DNA of 64,000 nt, from positions 35,840 to 99,839 of the IMG/VR virus record IMGVR_UViG_3300025327_000016; one strand, given 5' to 3'. The stretch's first letter is position 1; every line of letters begins with the position of its first letter. Below the pieces are notes generated by a model that was given only the letters and a program-made list of their open reading frames with translations, had not been told where the DNA came from and made no database searches. The translations under genes and the position numbers were made by a program. This stretch comes from a virus. This document shows, piece by piece, positions 52,863 through 59,547 of this stretch.

Positions 52863-53795
52863 GTGGATATAACAGTTAAACAACTTCAGACCTTTATAGG
52901 TTGTCCATTACAGCACCAATTTCTTTTCTTAGAGAATAAACTAGTTTTAGAAGAAGAACCTCATCTACAAGATAAGATACACATAGATCTCAAAGAACTT
53001 ATAGAGTATACCTACACAGAAGAACTACTAGGTCATATTACATTAGAATCAGTTCTTCGTAATCGTCTAGCACTTATGTGGCGCACAAAAATTAATCCAT
53101 TAGAACATGACTATAAAGTTAGTAGTCATGGTAGTCTACTTATGACAGGTGCAGAGAAATTACTTAAAGGTGGATATGATGCACTTCATAGGTTTGTTAA
53201 CTGGAGAAAGAGTAGGCCAATACACAAACCCATGTCTGTTAATGAAAGTTTTCGAATACCATGCGGAAGACACTACATAGTTGGTCAACTACCTGTTGTT
53301 CGATATTGCCCACAATACGATAGTATATCTATATTGGATATTAGAGCATCTGCTATGGGTACATCTATATCTGAGGAACACCATATGTTATATACGTCAT
53401 GGTGTATGGCTATAGAATACATATATGGGAAACCAATTAATGAGGTTACTGTCTTATGGACAGATCGTAAGGGTAGAAACATTACATCTAGGGTAGTTAT
53501 ACAAGTATGGAGAAAGCAATACCTTAAGAGGCTTGTGGATAGTGTCGGTCACGCTATGCAACTCCGTGTAGTATATCCAATTAAAGGAGGTAGGTGCTCT
53601 ACTTGTCCTTTTACTAAAGAATGTGATTCCTGGCTCATATACGGCTCTCGTAAGCCGCTATTTACTAACAGGGAGGGATTGCCATGGGAAGAACCAAAGG
53701 AACAAACGGAAACAGAGGATATAGAAGTGGAAGAAGTAGCTCAACTAATTACAAACTCCAAAGATGTATTGATACCCCATAATTTGAGTAAGTAA
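52863..53795 (+). CDS. Cas4/RecB-like Fe-S protein with degraded nuclease site
   Basis: This 310-aa protein starts at GTG 52863. It looks like a PD-(D/E)XK RecB/Cas4-type protein: VKQLQTFIGCPLQHQFLF at the N terminus and CSTCPFTKEC near 258-267 supply the four cysteines of an Fe-S cluster. The core strands read YIVGQLPVVRYC, then SILDIRASAMG. Active relatives have GxxD and (D/E)xK there; here the first Asp is Gln and the Lys is Arg. It may bind DNA without cutting. The C-terminal 45 residues are an acidic tail. A weak TATACG lies 14 bases upstream. Confidence 0.65.
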   Translation: MDITVKQLQTFIGCPLQHQFLFLENKLVLEEEPHLQDKIHIDLKELIEYTYTEELLGHITLESVLRNRLALMWRTKINPLEHDYKVSSHGSLLMTGAEKLLKGGYDALHRFVNWRKSRPIHKPMSVNESFRIPCGRHYIVGQLPVVRYCPQYDSISILDIRASAMGTSISEEHHMLYTSWCMAIEYIYGKPINEVTVLWTDRKGRNITSRVVIQVWRKQYLKRLVDSVGHAMQLRVVYPIKGGRCSTCPFTKECDSWLIYGSRKPLFTNREGLPWEEPKEQTETEDIEVEEVAQLITNSKDVLIPHNLSK

Positions 53796-53800
53796 ATCAA

Positions 53801-53829
53801 TTGACATTACATTTTCAATATGGTACGAT
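53801..53829 (+). promoter_or_regulatory. Sigma-70-like promoter before the recombination genes
   Basis: TTGACA (53801-53806) and TACGAT (53824-53829) are 17 bases apart, with TGG giving an extended -10. The predicted start near 53836 puts ATG 53845 at about +10. AGGAG (53832-53836) overlaps that start. The promoter begins five bases after the preceding stop. Confidence 0.65.
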
Positions 53830-53844
53830 ATAGGAGATAAAACC

Positions 53845-54102
53845 ATGATAGATCCAAAAGAACACGAAAAGAAATTAATTAGACTTTATGAAGACGAAGG
53901 TGCAACCTTTATTAAACACAAAGGTATCCCTGGCGTGTCTCAAATGCATTACGGTGTTAGGTTTGTAGAAGAAGATGAAGAAATAGTTACCATCAAATTC
54001 AAATACAATAAACCAACATACGAACCAGACAGCGAGCAAAGCAAATCAAGTGAACCAAAAGAAATACTTTCAGAGACCAATCAATCTTCAGAAACCAACT
54101 GA
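53845..54102 (+). CDS. Small hypothetical protein
   Basis: This 85-aa protein has a compact alpha/beta N-terminal part (KEHEKKLIRLYEDEGATFIKHKG, then MHYGVRFVEEDEEIVTIKFKY) and a disordered, Ser/Glu/Lys-rich C-terminal 25 residues. It lies directly behind a promoter and overlaps the resolvase frame by 53 bases. Function unknown. It may be a small partner of the resolvase. Confidence 0.4.
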   Translation: MIDPKEHEKKLIRLYEDEGATFIKHKGIPGVSQMHYGVRFVEEDEEIVTIKFKYNKPTYEPDSEQSKSSEPKEILSETNQSSETN

Positions 54103-54673
54103 GACAAATAAGCAACCACTTACTCCTCCGTCAATATTGACGGTAGATAATGAGGCTTTAACGTCTCTCGTCCCTCGTAAGAAAGTCATATCTATTCTTG
54201 CAATAGACCCGTCTAATACAACAGGTATCGTTGTTATACGATGTTCTCTTAAGGAAGGGCACAGCCCTTCTATCATAACAGCTGCTGATTTTCACCTTAA
54301 GGATATACATCCTACTTCAGCTAGGCTTCTTGAGCTTAATCATCAACTAACTAATCTTATAGAGCATCATCGCATAGATCTTATTATTATCGAAGATATA
54401 TTCTATAGAGGATTGGTGGCTACCTTTAGATATCTATCTCAAATGCGTGGTGCTATCATGCTGACAGCTGCTGCTCACAGATTGCCCATCATCGCTATCA
54501 ATAATCGAAGAGCCAAGAAAGTAGTTGCAGAAAGTGGAGATGCATCTAAGTTAGATATGCAAATAGCTATAGAAGGATTAAGTGGTGTTGAAGGCCTCAC
54601 AGAGGCCCAATCTGATGCTCTGGCTCTATTTTACACGTTCATGTTGGTACCTGAACACTTCGAGAAATTATAA
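54050..54673 (+). CDS. RuvC-like Holliday junction resolvase
   Basis: This 207-aa protein has an RNase-H-like fold with ILAIDPSNTTGIVVI (D53), LIIIEDIFYRG (E115) and EAQSDALALFY (D189), the order and spacing of RuvC-type metal-binding residues. It would resolve branched DNA before packaging. The listed start, GTG 54050, overlaps the upstream gene by 53 bases; a later start such as TTG 54137 cannot be excluded, and the first 45 residues are low-complexity. A 16-bp palindrome lies in this N-terminal region. Confidence 0.8.
   Translation: MNQKKYFQRPINLQKPTETNKQPLTPPSILTVDNEALTSLVPRKKVISILAIDPSNTTGIVVIRCSLKEGHSPSIITAADFHLKDIHPTSARLLELNHQLTNLIEHHRIDLIIIEDIFYRGLVATFRYLSQMRGAIMLTAAAHRLPIIAINNRRAKKVVAESGDASKLDMQIAIEGLSGVEGLTEAQSDALALFYTFMLVPEHFEKL
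54128..54143. promoter_or_regulatory. Perfect 16-bp palindrome, operator-like
   Basis: CCGTCAAT followed directly by ATTGACGG is self-complementary with no spacer. It is in the resolvase N-terminal region, 315 bases after the promoter at 53801. Lacking a loop, it suits a dimeric DNA-binding protein better than an RNA hairpin. No copy was noticed elsewhere. Function unproven. Confidence 0.35.
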
Positions 54674-54684
54674 ATAGGAGCATT

Positions 54685-55665
54685 ATGAAAAAGAAAAACA
54701 TCACAACTACGATCAAACCACCTAAGGAATATAAGAATCCACCTCCCACAGAAGAAGAAGTTTTACTTTGGTCAATAGTTAAACGTCATAAGCAAGGCGA
54801 TCAGCTAGCAACTATAGATATGATGGATAAGTTTCACGATTTCTTAGAGCAATTCATACGTATTATTAAAATGAATACTCTTCTGTTATCATCACCTACT
54901 CAAAGACATTTTGTTAGCCTATTCATAGGCGATAAAGAAGTAGTCTACGGCTTACGTTCTAAAAAACTTAGCACTCATGTTAAGGAGGCTGCTTATAATG
55001 CAGCCTACCACATATTCTGTTGCTATAAAATAATATCTGTAGAAGACATCCGTCAAGATATGGCGGAAGTTATAGTTAAAGCAATGAACTATTATAAGGG
55101 CACAGATGAAAACATATATTGGTTAAGATATTTTATTAAGTCTTTTATATGTAACTTTGCTCGTAAGGTCAAAGAGAACATGCGTGATCCTCTTGTGTCT
55201 ATGTCAGCAGAAAACTTAATTTCCATAGACGATGAAGGGGAAAACTTGCAATTAGATGCACGTTATGGTAATATAGACCTGCAGAATGCTAGTATTGACA
55301 CAGTAGAACATCTTGGAAAAGAAAGATTGTCAACACTAGGACCAGTTGAATATCTAGATTTTGGGAATAGTGAACTTGGAATAAATTGGGTACAAGGTAT
55401 TACATGCGGAGATTTATTCTCCAAGCTCTGGCCAATAGAGCGTTATTACCTTAAGCTCTTTTATTATGATGAGCTCACAATACCTAAAGCAGCTAGAATG
55501 GCTGGTATTAGTATGACAACAATGAAGCGTCGCAAGAAATCTATACTTCAAAAACTAGCAGATCTAAAAATACTCGTAGATCAAGGAGAAGATATTAGCC
55601 ATATACACTTTAGGGAATATGCTTGTTTCCTAAACAAACGTGGCAATAAGCCCTTAAGCGAGTAA
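54685..55665 (+). CDS. Phage RNA polymerase sigma factor
   Basis: This 326-aa protein has a sigma-70-like layout. A region-2-like block (near 130-180) contains VEDIRQDMAEVIVKAMNYYKG and IYWLRYFIKSFICNFARKVKEN. A region-4-like HTH near 248-290 reads WPIERYYLKLFYYDELTIPKAARMAGISMTTMKRRKKSILQKL. The stretch between them is variable. It would redirect host RNA polymerase to a subset of phage promoters. AGGAG precedes the ATG. It lies in the replication module between the resolvase and the Cas4-like nuclease, so it is probably made mid-infection. Confidence 0.75.
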   Translation: MKKKNITTTIKPPKEYKNPPPTEEEVLLWSIVKRHKQGDQLATIDMMDKFHDFLEQFIRIIKMNTLLLSSPTQRHFVSLFIGDKEVVYGLRSKKLSTHVKEAAYNAAYHIFCCYKIISVEDIRQDMAEVIVKAMNYYKGTDENIYWLRYFIKSFICNFARKVKENMRDPLVSMSAENLISIDDEGENLQLDARYGNIDLQNASIDTVEHLGKERLSTLGPVEYLDFGNSELGINWVQGITCGDLFSKLWPIERYYLKLFYYDELTIPKAARMAGISMTTMKRRKKSILQKLADLKILVDQGEDISHIHFREYACFLNKRGNKPLSE

Positions 55666-55690
55666 CTAAACTAATAGGGGGTACCTAATA

Positions 55691-56545
55691 GTGTTAGAAC
55701 GCAGGCTGTCACCAGAAGAACGTGAGGAACACAGTAAACTAGCCCTTCAATTAGCATCCCAACTTGAGCAAGATCTAGATCATGTGATGCAAGCCCGTCA
55801 CGCCTCAAATACTCGTGACTATATGGTATTCCATCCATCAGCAGTTGGTAAGTGCTTACGCAAACAAGTACTCCAAGCTTTAGTCCCATCAGAAGGTAAG
55901 GAACCCTTCACTTCAAACACACTACGCAAATTTGACAATGGTCATTACTACCACAGTAGACTTCTCGAAGAAATGGAAGAAGCTGGTTATGTTGTTAAAG
56001 ACGAACTTGGTCTTAAAAATCCTGAGGTTAATAGTGGTGGACACACAGATCAATTATGTTTAGCCAACATACCAGGATATGGTGGTCTCATGTTCTTGGT
56101 AGAAGCAAAGAGCATGAACAGTAGGTCGTTTGAAGATGCCAAGAAAAATGGCATCTCTCAAGACTATAAAGATCAATTAATGGTTTACTTACATCTAACA
56201 GGATTAACCGTAGGTATCTTTGTATGTGAGAACAAAGATAGTCAAGATAGACTCTATACACCTCTTATATATGATAGAAATACCGCATTAGCCCTTATTG
56301 ATAAAGCTAAATCATTTAATGAGAACGTAGCTAATAAAACAGTACCTCCTATACCACAAGGTCTTAATCCTTATACAACCTCACCTGGCAGTAGTAAGGA
56401 GTGTTACTATTGTGGTCTTAAAGACTTGTGTCGTGCTAACGTAGAAGGCAGATGGAGGGTTGGAGACGAAGTAATTAAATCTATTAACACCCCTGAAGAA
56501 AAGAGCTTGGCTTTTCTAAGTAAAAAAGCCAAGAAGAAGGTCTAA
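55691..56545 (+). CDS. Cas4-like Fe-S exonuclease (PD-(D/E)XK)
   Basis: This 284-aa protein keeps the nuclease residues lost in the 52863 gene: GGHTDQL (D120) and FLVEAKSM (E138, K140). The Fe-S cysteines are C55 (GKCLRKQV) and C238, C241, C247 (CYYCGLKDLC). Such proteins degrade single-stranded ends and serve recombination, or in CRISPR systems adaptation; no CRISPR genes are present. It starts at GTG 55691 with GGGGGTACCTAATA upstream. A hairpin lies at the 3' end. Confidence 0.8.
   Translation: MLERRLSPEEREEHSKLALQLASQLEQDLDHVMQARHASNTRDYMVFHPSAVGKCLRKQVLQALVPSEGKEPFTSNTLRKFDNGHYYHSRLLEEMEEAGYVVKDELGLKNPEVNSGGHTDQLCLANIPGYGGLMFLVEAKSMNSRSFEDAKKNGISQDYKDQLMVYLHLTGLTVGIFVCENKDSQDRLYTPLIYDRNTALALIDKAKSFNENVANKTVPPIPQGLNPYTTSPGSSKECYYCGLKDLCRANVEGRWRVGDEVIKSINTPEEKSLAFLSKKAKKKV
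56506..56533 (+). terminator. 10-bp hairpin at the end of the Cas4-like gene
   Basis: CTTGGCTTTT (56506-56515) pairs with AAAAGCCAAG (56524-56533) around an 8-base loop. It ends 10 bases before the stop codon of the gene. No U-tract follows, so a transcript-stabilising or weak attenuator role is more likely than full termination. Confidence 0.4.
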
Positions 56546-56549
56546 TAGA

Positions 56550-57038
56550 ATGAAAGTACGTCGCAAAAATGAATCACTAGAACATTATATACTTAAGCGT
56601 CTAGGCATACAGTGGCTTTGGATGAGTGGTTTTAGATCTATGGCTATAGAAGTAGCTATAAGTAATTACATCCATGATGTTGCTGGATGGGGTATGACTA
56701 AATATGAGAAGCGTAGTGGTGGGCAGCCCTATGGCATAATGATAGAAGCCAAGGCTGTTAAGAGTGACTTTACTCATGCCAAAGAACAAGCCAAGCAAAC
56801 TAAATTAACAGCAATGCCTATAGCTAAGAAACAATTATTTATAGCTCCCATAGGCGTAATACCCGTAGAAGATCTACCCCTTGGATGGGGACTACTAGAA
56901 GTTAAGAATATGCGTGAAATAACATTAGTTAAGAAACCACACATACTCATACCTAAGGGTTGTCAAGGCACACGCCTTGGAGATGAGATAGCTAAAACAA
57001 ACACGGCTTTGTTACTAAGTGCGCTAGGATTGCTTTAA
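56550..57038 (+). CDS. MmcB-like PD-(D/E)XK nuclease
   Basis: This 162-aa protein resembles the MmcB/DUF1052-type nuclease fold: an early ILKRLGIQWLW helix, IEVAISNYIHDVAGWG with D43, GIMIEAKAVKSDFTHAKEQAKQTKL with E66 and K68, then IAKKQLFIAPIGVI and LGWGLLEVK. The D-x(n)-ExK site is intact. The family is linked to DNA repair; here it may process recombination intermediates. It starts four bases after the Cas4-like gene and is co-transcribed. Confidence 0.6.
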   Translation: MKVRRKNESLEHYILKRLGIQWLWMSGFRSMAIEVAISNYIHDVAGWGMTKYEKRSGGQPYGIMIEAKAVKSDFTHAKEQAKQTKLTAMPIAKKQLFIAPIGVIPVEDLPLGWGLLEVKNMREITLVKKPHILIPKGCQGTRLGDEIAKTNTALLLSALGLL

Positions 57039-57063
57039 CAAAAAACGAAAGGAAGGAAACACA

Positions 57064-57492
57064 ATGGGTGTTGAAATCTTTTTATCATCAATGAGTAATG
57101 CAACAGAATATCAAGGAGAATATCAAGGAATTGTAGAGATATGGTTGTTGGATGGTGCAAACGACAACATACTTGCAACAATAGATAAAATATGTATAAG
57201 AAAGGACGAAGAACCCACACCATTCTTCGTAATGGGAGATATTCCAGCGCAGGTTGTTAAAAAAGAGGGGTGTTGTGGATCGATAGTGTTTAATAAGCCC
57301 TTACCAGTTATTAAAACACCACCATCTTCTTTGAAAGTATTAATAATGCGTCAACCACCAACGGGTGACGCATATAATATAATACTAGACAAAATCGAAT
57401 TTATAAAAGAAGGTTGTAGAATATCTCTAGAAGAAGCATATGGTTTTGATATTGCTGTTTTCGTTGCGAAGATGTGCCAAGGTCTTAGTTGA
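57064..57492 (+). CDS. Hypothetical protein
   Basis: This 142-aa beta-rich protein has repeated strand pairs (GVEIFLSSMSNATEY, GIVEIWLLDGANDNILATIDKI) and a later KVLIMRQPPTG. A helix with EEAYGFDIAVFVAKM ends it. AAGGAAGG precedes the ATG. The base use is ordinary for this genome. No known family is recognised, and it sits in the small-gene tail of the replication operon. Confidence 0.35.
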   Translation: MGVEIFLSSMSNATEYQGEYQGIVEIWLLDGANDNILATIDKICIRKDEEPTPFFVMGDIPAQVVKKEGCCGSIVFNKPLPVIKTPPSSLKVLIMRQPPTGDAYNIILDKIEFIKEGCRISLEEAYGFDIAVFVAKMCQGLS

Positions 57493-57496
57493 ATAG

Positions 57497-57823
57497 ATGG
57501 GGTCACTATGGATATGTGATGAATCCCACACGGGAATTATTATAGTTGATCATATTATTATTTATACCAAAGAACCATATGGTAATATGTCCATAGATAC
57601 CATACAGCATTTAGTAATACGCAATCAAAACATTTCTGTGCCTAGCTATAGTTCTATTAAGATTGAGAAATATACTATTAAGGAATATACCAGGGATTTA
57701 TCTCAAGTAGAGATAATGATTGATTTTGGAGTAGATTCCTGGCACTGTCACATAAAGTGGCGTCTATATGATATATTGTATAGAAAAGACAATACATACA
57801 TATGTAGTATTGATAAGGGGTGA
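57497..57823 (+). CDS. Hypothetical protein
   Basis: This 108-aa protein alternates strands and short helices (HTGIIIVDHIIIYTKEPYG, then SQVEIMIDFGVDSWHCHIKWRLYDILYRKD). No ribosome site precedes ATG 57497, which begins four bases after the preceding stop, so coupling is likely. It ends four bases before the next start. No family is recognised. Confidence 0.35.
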   Translation: MGSLWICDESHTGIIIVDHIIIYTKEPYGNMSIDTIQHLVIRNQNISVPSYSSIKIEKYTIKEYTRDLSQVEIMIDFGVDSWHCHIKWRLYDILYRKDNTYICSIDKG

Positions 57824-57827
57824 TACA

Positions 57828-58109
57828 ATGACATGGAGAGATCCTTTCTCAGAGGATAACATAGCAGCAATAAACCCACACAATAACTATAAATATACTT
57901 ACTTTAAATACTTTACATTACCACCTATTGAAACACCTAAGACTACACCAAGTAAGATACCCCATAAGTGCCCTGTATGTGCAGGTAGGGGTCATATGCC
58001 CTATAACTTTTATCAGGATATTAAAGCTATAATTACAACAGATCCAGTTAATTGTAGGAGCTGTAAGGGTACGGGTATAGTATGGGAAGTACAGGAAATA
58101 AATAGTTAA
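57828..58109 (+). CDS. Small DnaJ-type zinc-motif protein
   Basis: I start this gene at ATG 57828, behind AAGGGGTGAT, instead of an overlapping ATG 60 bases upstream. The 93-aa protein has two CxxCxGxG-type elements: CPVCAGRGHMP near residue 45 and CRSCKGTGIVW near 77. Together they can bind one zinc, as in the DnaJ cysteine-rich domain. No J domain is present. It could be a zinc-dependent chaperone-like or RNA-binding protein. It ends the operon, just before a terminator. Confidence 0.55.
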   Translation: MTWRDPFSEDNIAAINPHNNYKYTYFKYFTLPPIETPKTTPSKIPHKCPVCAGRGHMPYNFYQDIKAIITTDPVNCRSCKGTGIVWEVQEINS

Positions 58110-58132
58110 CAACTAAGCCCTCCTAATATTTT

Positions 58133-58155
58133 ATAGCCTCGGTTTCCGAGGCTAT
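58133..58155 (+). terminator. 10-bp hairpin terminator after the replication module
   Basis: ATAGCCTCGG (58133-58142), loop TTT, CCGAGGCTAT (58146-58155), then TATTATATG. It lies 24 bases after the last gene of the replication operon. It also sits just before ATG 58166, where no Shine-Dalgarno sequence is seen; TATTAT (58153-58158) could serve as a -10 placing that ATG at about +1. Confidence 0.7.
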
Positions 58156-58165
58156 TATTATATGT

Positions 58166-58507
58166 ATGGCTAAGCGCGAAGACGAGTTAGTAGAACATAT
58201 CAAGAAAACCTCCCAAGCCGCTGTTAGTAATGTGTCTCTTAGTATTAAGTCACACAATCAACTAACGCTAGCTCCAGATGTTATTACTCAACTCTCCTCA
58301 GATAAGATATTAGTACGTTCATTATTAATCAAATCTATGGGTTCTAACATATCCTTTATCTATATTGGCACCGAATTACTAACTACCTCTAATGGATATG
58401 TTCTAGAGCCTTCTGAGGTGCTAGGATTAGATGTTAAAGATCCTTCTAGGGTCTACTTATTATCATCTGAAGCTGCAACGATATCATGGTTAGGATTAGG
58501 TATATAA
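58166..58507 (+). CDS. Small virion protein of the second fibre cluster
   Basis: This 113-aa protein starts with a short charged helix and continues as a beta domain (VSNVSLSIKSHNQLTLAPDVITQL, then ILVRSLLIKSMGSNISFIYIGTELL). The pattern fits small phage head or fibre proteins. No ribosome binding site lies before the ATG; the terminator hairpin occupies that place, so a leaderless transcript is possible. It is one base from the next gene. Confidence 0.4.
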   Translation: MAKREDELVEHIKKTSQAAVSNVSLSIKSHNQLTLAPDVITQLSSDKILVRSLLIKSMGSNISFIYIGTELLTTSNGYVLEPSEVLGLDVKDPSRVYLLSSEAATISWLGLGI

Positions 58508-58508
58508 G

Positions 58509-59282
58509 ATGAGTAGAGCATCATCGTCAGGTAGGGGTGGCGGAGGAACTTCATCAGGTAGTAGTGGTAATAATGGATTACCTAAATCATCTCTTGTGAG
58601 TGGAGATGTATTTGCCAGTACAACTATTACCCTAGATGCTTCTCCTGTTACGTCAGGTAAGTTTGGTAGATTACTAAGTGTAACCTTATCATCACCAGGC
58701 TTTGTTAAAATAACCATCCAGCGCATAGAAGGCTTTATACCCACAGATATATCTACAATCATATTAACACCTGCTGAATCAGTTGAACCCATACAATTTA
58801 ATGCTGCCCACGTCATAGCTGGTAATGGCAGCAATCACTTTGCCGTGAAGGTTACTAACTTAGATGATAGCTCAGATACAACAGCCTATGCCACCATAGA
58901 GTGGTTAGAAGGAGCTACCGCCCAACAAGTTAGTGGTGGTTCAGGTGGTGGAGGAAGTACCTTTATTATGGCTGCTAATCAGTATGGTACAGCTACGGGT
59001 GTAGGTATTGCCATCACAGCTACCATAACAAGTTACTTATCAGCAGGTAGTACGTTTCTACGAGGATTTATAGCTCGTGGTACGGTAGACGGAGATGTAT
59101 TCATAGAGGTAAATGGATCACGTAAATACTTTGGACGCATCAATATAGTTGCACCAAGTATAGAGGTTATCTTACCTGACCCAGAACTTTTAAGTTCTGG
59201 TACTACAGCATCTTTACGGGTAACTAATATTGGTGAGGCTATTGGAGATTATGAAGGAACACTCCTTCTTGGTACACAATAA
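58509..59282 (+). CDS. Beta-rich virion protein with Gly-rich N terminus
   Basis: This 257-aa protein begins with a Ser/Gly-rich, low-complexity 30 residues (SRASSSGRGGGGTSSGSSG), followed by two beta domains separated by a Gly linker near residue 150. The second (STFLRGFIARGTVDGDVFIEVNGSRKYFGRINIV) matches a fold frequent in phage adhesins. A hairpin at 59181-59200 (CCAGAACT/AGTTCTGG) lies near its end. Likely a fibre or decoration protein. Confidence 0.45.
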   Translation: MSRASSSGRGGGGTSSGSSGNNGLPKSSLVSGDVFASTTITLDASPVTSGKFGRLLSVTLSSPGFVKITIQRIEGFIPTDISTIILTPAESVEPIQFNAAHVIAGNGSNHFAVKVTNLDDSSDTTAYATIEWLEGATAQQVSGGSGGGGSTFIMAANQYGTATGVGIAITATITSYLSAGSTFLRGFIARGTVDGDVFIEVNGSRKYFGRINIVAPSIEVILPDPELLSSGTTASLRVTNIGEAIGDYEGTLLLGTQ

Positions 59283-59325
59283 TATATCTTATCTTTGCTA
59301 TTAAAAATCACAGGGTGATATACTT

Positions 59326-59532
59326 ATGGGTATAGTTGTTAATGGCAAAATACATATGCAAAGTCCTAATGGTACTCAGTGGTTAGTTAGTGCTGATGAC
59401 GATGGTACACTAGATACAGCAAGCACCACTGGATTAACAGATACCATTATCTCTTTCCCATTAATTAGCCCTCTTAATATTACTTTTACAATAACTATTA
59501 CTAATGATGGTCAGTTAAATACATCAGGATAG
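59326..59532 (+). CDS. Small virion protein with duplicated DG motif
   Basis: This 68-aa protein reads MQSPNGTQWLVSADDDGTLDTAS near its start and ITFTITITNDGQLNTSG at its end, two halves of the motif seen at 21468 and 36588. It is probably a small fibre-base or adaptor protein. AGGGTGAT precedes the ATG and matches the anti-Shine-Dalgarno sequence; the same bases also resemble an extended -10 (TGATATACT). Confidence 0.45.
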   Translation: MGIVVNGKIHMQSPNGTQWLVSADDDGTLDTASTTGLTDTIISFPLISPLNITFTITITNDGQLNTSG

Positions 59533-59534
59533 GA

Positions 59535-59540
59535 TATAAT
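59535..59540 (+). promoter_or_regulatory. Possible -10 box placing ATG 59548 at about +1
   Basis: TATAAT (59535-59540) is a perfect -10 and ends seven bases before the next gene's ATG at +1-like distance. No recognisable -35 lies 16-18 bases upstream and no TG extension is present, so it may be chance in AT-rich DNA or need the phage sigma factor. Confidence 0.25.
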
Positions 59541-59547
59541 TCTCTAG

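Noticed and set aside
54685-55665. RuvC and Cas4-like genes as part of a CRISPR-Cas locus
   Set aside because: No Cas1, Cas2, effector or array is present; both families are common in phage recombination modules.
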